A stretch of 64,000 bases of DNA, taken from positions 3,409,501-3,473,500 of the forward strand of contig NZ_CP141059.1 of assembly GCF_034661235.1 (NCBI RefSeq). Reading direction: 5' to 3'. This document shows, in pieces, positions 60,204 through 64,000 of this stretch (positions within the stretch are counted from its first letter, which is position 1; each line of letters starts with the position of its first letter). The position numbers and the translations under genes are program-made. The notes under the pieces are model-generated. The model was not told the DNA's origin and did no database searches. It saw only the letters and a program-made list of their open reading frames with translations. Source of the DNA: Nocardioides bizhenqiangii (GTDB lineage Bacteria > Actinomycetota > Actinomycetes > Propionibacteriales > Nocardioidaceae).

Positions 60204-61280
60204 TTGCGAAATCTGAGTACGCGACTGGTCTCCGGCCTGTGTGCGCTCGCCTGTGGTGCCGCACTCGGTGCGGGGTGCTCGCCGGACGACGACCCTCGAG
60301 AAGGAGGCGCCGCGCCGTCCGGCGACGCCGCCGCCGGGCTCAAGCCCGCCCTTTCCGGGCTGGTGGTGACCGAGCCTCCCGCCCTGGTCACCGTCCCCTA
60401 CGCGGAGTTCGGGACGATCACCACGACCTGGGCCGAGGTGGAGCCCGACCAGGGCAGCTTCGACTTCTCGGCGATCGACGAGGTCCTCACCGAGCACCCG
60501 GACATCAGGTTCCGCCTGCGGGTCCGGACCGGCCGCGACGCGCCGTACTGGCTGAAGCAGGCGACCGGCGGCTGCATCACGGTGCACCCGTCGACCGAGA
60601 ACGGCGCGACCGGCTGCACCGCCAAGTTCTGGAACGAGTCGTTCCTGGACCACTACTCCGTCCTGATGGAGGAGGTGGCGCGCCGCTACGAAGAGGACCC
60701 GCAGGTCGTCGACGTCGCCAACAGCGCGTGCTCGACGGCGTACGCCGAACCCTTCATCCTCGGCGTCGACGAGCGTTCCCTGATGCTGTTGGAGGAGGCA
60801 GGCCTGACCGCCGAGAACCACGAGGAATGCATCTTCGGATCGACCGACGCGATGATGTCGTCCTTCACCCGGACCCGCGTCTCGCTGGCCGGCCACGGTG
60901 CCTGGGAGTTCACGGACGGCCGGTCCTGGGAGGCCGAGCGCGACCTCCTCAACGAGCTGCGAGCGACCTACCCTGGCCGACTGGTCCTCGAGGACCACGG
61001 CCTGGGCCCCGACGACGAGGTGTGTCCCGTCCCCGGCGAGTCCGCAGAGACGGCCGAGAGCTGGCACTGCTACCTGGCGGGCCTGCCGACGGCCGAGACT
61101 CCTCACGGCTGGCAGCTCACGCTCAACGACGGCTCGATGAGTGTCGCCGTGTGGGCGGGCGTCGACATGGGTGCCTGCTACCTCGAGTACGCCGCGTTCC
61201 AGCAGCTGTCCGAGGACGAGCGCCAGGAGGTGCACGAAGCACTCGTCGACAACTGTCCGGTGTCGAGCGATGACGGCTAA
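60204..61280 (+). CDS. Exported (probable lipo-) protein, paralogue of the 17.2-kb TIM-barrel-like gene
   Basis: 358 aa from TTG 60204 (AAAGGA 5 nt upstream). The N-terminus LSTRLVSGLCALACGAALGAGC is lipoprotein-like, though the lipobox is imperfect (Gly at -3). The domain that follows aligns with residues about 45-380 of the 17228-18898 protein: LKPALSGLVVTEPPALVTVPYAEFG, WAEVEPDQGSFDFSAIDEVL, FRLRVRTGRDAPYWLK, SACSTAYAEPFILG, RLVLEDHGLGPDDEVC and GVDMGACYLEYAAFQ. It lacks the Ig-like tail of its paralogue. A glycosidase-like activity is likely but not certain. It is the gene just upstream of the Wzz-like gene, which it overlaps by 4 nt at the convergent stops. Confidence 0.78.
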   Translation: MRNLSTRLVSGLCALACGAALGAGCSPDDDPREGGAAPSGDAAAGLKPALSGLVVTEPPALVTVPYAEFGTITTTWAEVEPDQGSFDFSAIDEVLTEHPDIRFRLRVRTGRDAPYWLKQATGGCITVHPSTENGATGCTAKFWNESFLDHYSVLMEEVARRYEEDPQVVDVANSACSTAYAEPFILGVDERSLMLLEEAGLTAENHEECIFGSTDAMMSSFTRTRVSLAGHGAWEFTDGRSWEAERDLLNELRATYPGRLVLEDHGLGPDDEVCPVPGESAETAESWHCYLAGLPTAETPHGWQLTLNDGSMSVAVWAGVDMGACYLEYAAFQQLSEDERQEVHEALVDNCPVSSDDG

Positions 61281-62059
61281 GGCGTACGGCGCCGACCGAG
61301 GAGGCTGAGCCCGGCGACGACGACGACCGCGACCAGGGCGCCGACGGCGGCACCGGCGGCCGCGCGCCGGACCTGGGTGTCCGAGCCGCCGGAGGTCAGG
61401 TCCGCCCCCTGCATGGTCAGGGGCAGGACGACCCGGTTCGCGGCCCGGGCTTCCTCCTGTGCGGCAACGCGTTCCTCGACCCGTTGGCGGTGTTGCCGGG
61501 CTGCCTCGCGCTCCACCTCGAGCCCCTCGCGCGCGGGCGAGTTCTCCGGCGTCGAGGCGAGGGCGACCTCGAGGGCTGCCTCGCGCTGGGTGGCGAACTG
61601 CAGCTGGGTCTCGAGCGCGTCATCGGCAACGGCGCCGGAGTTCTCGCCGGACATGAACGTTGCGGCGGAGGCGACCACGGCCCGGAGCACTTCCTCGGCG
61701 GCAGCCTCGTCACCGTCGTGCACGATGACGCCGACCCGGACGAAGCTGGTCTCACCCAGCGGCTGGACGGTCAGGTCCTGCCTCAGCTCGGACACGCTCA
61801 TGTCGGCTTCTTCGGCAGGACCTTGGAGGACCGACGGCAGGGTGAGTGCCGCGTCGAGGTCCTCGACCAGGTCGACCCGGTCGTTCGCCACCGTCGCAAC
61901 CGGCCGGATGTTGACGACTCCGTAGATCCGGTCGGTGGTGCTGCGGTCCGCGGCGGCGTAGGCCACTGCACCGCCGATCAACGCCGCGAGCACGACGACC
62001 CACCACAGCCGGACGACGGTGGCGCCGGCTCCTGGCGTCAACGGCTGAGCCTTCGGCAT
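61277..62059 (-). CDS. Wzz/chain-length-determinant-like protein
   Basis: 260 aa. One transmembrane helix near the N-terminus (VVRLWWVVVLAALIGGAVAYAAA), a large extracytoplasmic region with coiled-coil character (TQLQFATQREAALEVALASTPENSPAREGLEVEREAARQHRQRVEERVAAQEEARAA), and a second helix at the C-terminus (AAAGAAVGALVAVVVVAGLSLL). This is the Wzz/YveK layout that controls polysaccharide chain length; no tyrosine-kinase domain is attached. AAGGGG 6 nt before ATG 62059 supports the start. It is divergent from the sulfotransferase. Confidence 0.85.
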   Translation of the reverse strand: MPKAQPLTPGAGATVVRLWWVVVLAALIGGAVAYAAADRSTTDRIYGVVNIRPVATVANDRVDLVEDLDAALTLPSVLQGPAEEADMSVSELRQDLTVQPLGETSFVRVGVIVHDGDEAAAEEVLRAVVASAATFMSGENSGAVADDALETQLQFATQREAALEVALASTPENSPAREGLEVEREAARQHRQRVEERVAAQEEARAANRVVLPLTMQGADLTSGGSDTQVRRAAAGAAVGALVAVVVVAGLSLLGRRRTP

Positions 62060-62119
62060 GCGTTCCCCTTGAACTAGCGATGACGCGAATGGCTGACGCG
62101 CGCCCGGTCGACCGACGAT

Positions 62120-62136
62120 ACTTCGGGAGTCGAAGT
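62120..62136. promoter_or_regulatory. Dyad in the divergent wzz/sulfotransferase control region
   Basis: ACTTCG (62120-62125), 5-nt spacer, CGAAGT (62131-62136), perfect 6-bp arms, between the two divergent starts. A shared operator is possible. Confidence 0.4.
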
Positions 62137-62202
62137 TCGCATTAGAGTACCGCCAGCCAGGCGGGTGGGGTTCGAGTCCGGGCGACAAGCATTGGGGGCG
62201 CG

Positions 62203-63138
62203 ATGGCCAGCGAAGGCCACTTCGGTCGTGCGCCGGTCCGGGTGATCTACCTGACCGGCACCGGGCGGAGCGGATCGACCCTTCTCGGCAACGCCATCGG
62301 CAGCCTGCCCGGCGCACTGAGCGCGGGCGAGATCAGGTTCCTGCTGCGGCGCGGGATCGCCGAGCGCGGCACCTGCGCCTGCCTCGCGCCGGTGGTCGAG
62401 TGCCCCGTGTGGCAGCCGGCCCTGGAGAAGACGTTCGGGACCGTCCCGGACCGTGACGAGGCACTTCGCCTCGATGCCGCGCTGACCGACCTCGTCCGCC
62501 GGCGCCGGGTCCGCTGGTGGGCCAGTGGCGGCACGAGCCCCGAGGCCACGAAGCTGATCGACCTGCACGGTCGGTTGGTCGCCAACCTCGCCGAGGCGAG
62601 CGGCGCCACGACCATCGTCGACTCGTCCAAGATCGCGACCTTCGGGGCCCTGCTCGGACGCAGCCCGATGCTCGACGTCAAGCCCGTCCATCTGGTGCGT
62701 GATCCGCGGGCCGTGGCGTACTCCTGGCAGCGCGAGGTCGCCTCTCAGGCGGCTCCGGGGTACGCCGGCGAGATGGAGCGCTTCCACCCCGGCAAGGCTG
62801 CCGCGATGTGGCTCCATTCCACGATCAGCGTCGACATCGCCTTTAGGAAGCGAGGAGTCGACGTCATCGACGTGCGTTACGAGGACTTCGTCGCCGACCC
62901 GGCAGCGATCCTGGAACGGGTCGCCACCTTCGCCGGGTGCGCACCCGAGATCGGGTTCGTCCGCGACGGCACGCTCGACCTCCGCACGTCCCATGCCGCC
63001 GCGGGCAACCCCAACCGGCTGCGGTCGGGCCCGATCTCCCTCCGCGCCGACACCGCGTGGAGGTCCGAGCTCCCCACCCGCGACCGGCTGATGGTTTCCA
63101 CGCTCACGACGTCCCACCGGCGGCGACATGGCTACTGA
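62203..63138 (+). CDS. PAPS-dependent sulfotransferase
   Basis: 311 aa. The 5'-phosphosulfate loop TGTGRSGSTLLGNAIGS (residues 18-34) and the 3'-phosphate site VHLVRDPRAVAYSWQREV define the family. The later FVADPAAILERVATFAG is the usual helix near the active site. It would transfer sulfate from PAPS to a hydroxyl or amine, here most likely on the polysaccharide of this cluster. GGGGGCG precedes ATG 62203. It overlaps the next gene by 11 nt, so they are coupled. Confidence 0.9.
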   Translation: MASEGHFGRAPVRVIYLTGTGRSGSTLLGNAIGSLPGALSAGEIRFLLRRGIAERGTCACLAPVVECPVWQPALEKTFGTVPDRDEALRLDAALTDLVRRRRVRWWASGGTSPEATKLIDLHGRLVANLAEASGATTIVDSSKIATFGALLGRSPMLDVKPVHLVRDPRAVAYSWQREVASQAAPGYAGEMERFHPGKAAAMWLHSTISVDIAFRKRGVDVIDVRYEDFVADPAAILERVATFAGCAPEIGFVRDGTLDLRTSHAAAGNPNRLRSGPISLRADTAWRSELPTRDRLMVSTLTTSHRRRHGY

Positions 63139-64000
63139 CTCCGCCCGGCCCGTGCAGTCCGCGACCGTCCTCGGAACGGTCGTGGTGACGATCGCGCTCG
63201 TCGTCGCCGGGGCGGGGCTCGTGACCGGCCTCGGACACCTGCGTACCGCGGCGATCGGGGTCGCCGCCCTGGTCCTGGCGACCGCCGCTCTCGTCATCGC
63301 CCGACGCTCGTTCGCATGGCTCATCTCGGCCGCTCTCGTGCTCCGGCCGATCGCTGACCTCACCGCCAACGAGGGTGTCGGCATTCCGGAGATCCTCGGG
63401 GTGGGCATGTTGCTCATCTGCATCGGCTGGCTGCTGATCCACCGCGTGGAGCTGGTCCCGCGGCTGAAGGAGCCGCTCACCCTTCCCGTCCTCGGCCTGG
63501 TGGTCGTCGCTGCGCTCTCGGCGGTGAGCAGTCCGTTCCCGATGGAATCGATCCCGACCGCGACCGGGATCGCGGCGGGTGCCGCCGTCTACCTGGTCCT
63601 CGTCATCCTCCTCACGACCGGCCGGATGTCGGTCGTCCACCTGATCGGCACCCTCGCGGCGAGTGCCGTGGTCCCGGTGCTCTACCCGCTGCTGGGACTG
63701 GTCGGTGTGACGGTCTCCCACGAGAAGGACGGCATCGCCGCCCTCAAGTCCGTGTTCTTCCTCTCCAACAACTTCGGCCACTTCCTGGTCCCGATCCTGC
63801 TGGTCGCGGTCGCGATGGCCACCCACGCCAAGGGCCGCGCCCGCGTCGCCATGTGCGCCCTCGCGGTGATCCTGGGTGCCGAGCTCCTGATGACCGAGAC
63901 CCGCGGCGCCTGGATCGCCGCGATCGTCGGGATCGTGATCGTCGGGGCCGTCCTCGACCGCAGGCTGCTCCTCGGCGCGATCGTCCTCCCCGTGCTGCTG
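63128..64000 (+). CDS. O-antigen ligase/polymerase-like membrane protein (runs off the right edge)
   Basis: First 291 codons, starting at ATG 63128 within the sulfotransferase 3' end. Nine or more hydrophobic segments (for example VLGTVVVTIALVVAGAGLVTG, ILGVGMLLICIGWLLI, VLGLVVVAALSAVSS and AALLVLVILLTTG-like stretches) are separated by short loops. The TETRGAWIAAIVGIVIVG element near the end matches the Wzy_C motif (S/T-R-G-A-W) of O-antigen ligases and polymerases. It probably joins or polymerises sulfated polysaccharide units. The C-terminus is missing. Confidence 0.8.
   Translation, partial: MATDSARPVQSATVLGTVVVTIALVVAGAGLVTGLGHLRTAAIGVAALVLATAALVIARRSFAWLISAALVLRPIADLTANEGVGIPEILGVGMLLICIGWLLIHRVELVPRLKEPLTLPVLGLVVVAALSAVSSPFPMESIPTATGIAAGAAVYLVLVILLTTGRMSVVHLIGTLAASAVVPVLYPLLGLVGVTVSHEKDGIAALKSVFFLSNNFGHFLVPILLVAVAMATHAKGRARVAMCALAVILGAELLMTETRGAWIAAIVGIVIVGAVLDRRLLLGAIVLPVLL

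Overview
The window is high-GC actinobacterial DNA with dense, short-spaced genes, many GTG starts and many 4-base ATGA/GTGA stop-start overlaps. The gene content suggests a Nocardioides-like member of the Propionibacteriales/Nocardioidaceae: propionyl-CoA/methylmalonyl-CoA mutase, a Tad (Flp) pilus with a LysM/BTAD membrane protein, type VII secretion (T7SS) with an EspG-like chaperone, a DUF222/HNH (13E12-type) gene, and the deoC-ALDH-ALDH order. Taxonomy is inferred from gene content only.

Layout. 0-5.3 kb: 5' end of lpdA, a secreted subtilase, a GGCT-like protein, a secreted beta-propeller, punA and a WYL regulator. 5.3-7.2 kb: DrrAB-type ABC exporter, divergent from the regulator across a perfect dyad. 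7.2-11.2 kb: sulfatase, SRPBCC protein and two secreted polysaccharide/surface-type proteins. 11.3-17.1 kb: phosphohexomutase-family enzyme, PH-domain membrane protein, deoC and two ALDH-family genes. 17.2-21.8 kb: secreted TIM-barrel-like protein, uridine-kinase-like protein, C39-like protein, a tandem repeat, add and a MaoC hydratase. 21.8-30.7 kb: Tad pilus operon. 30.9-36.3 kb: WXG100 protein, small membrane protein and a giant EccC/EssC-type ATPase. 36.4-43.4 kb: nucleoside import (BMP lipoprotein plus ABC transporter) with cdd and deoA. 43.6-45.9 kb: M20 amidohydrolase and a ScyD-like protein. 46.0-49.1 kb: four-gene T7SS-substrate cassette. 49.2-54.1 kb: mutA-mutB-meaB. 54.5-57.7 kb: HNH protein, phosphotransferase, membrane protein and VOC protein. 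57.8-64 kb: start of an exopolysaccharide cluster with GT4, GHL15-like protein, lipoprotein paralogue of the 17-kb gene, Wzz-like protein, sulfotransferase and O-antigen-ligase-like protein.

How the genes work together. The housekeeping backbone (lpdA, GGCT, punA, phosphomutase, deoC/ALDH, add, deoA, cdd, BMP-ABC importer) is a nucleoside uptake and catabolism set. It resembles the Mycobacterium tuberculosis lpdA-deoD-pmmB-add-deoA-cdd neighbourhood, but here it is spread over 43 kb and interrupted by surface and secretion modules. The most striking candidate system is the translationally coupled cassette at 46069-49086: a WXG100-like protein, an EspG-like chaperone, an alpha/beta-hydrolase with a GHSQGG nucleophile elbow, and a small lipoprotein. 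It has the layout expected of a T7SS lipase effector with a membrane-anchored immunity protein.

Two further genome-level features stand out. At least eleven genes begin 6-7 nt after a TANNNT hexamer, the signature of leaderless transcription. Three copies of a dispersed TCGACA(A/G)GCTC-type repeat lie inside reading frames (two ALDH genes and mutA), where they are translated as short Ser/Thr/Gly-rich peptides. No tRNA, rRNA, CRISPR array or insertion sequence was recognised.
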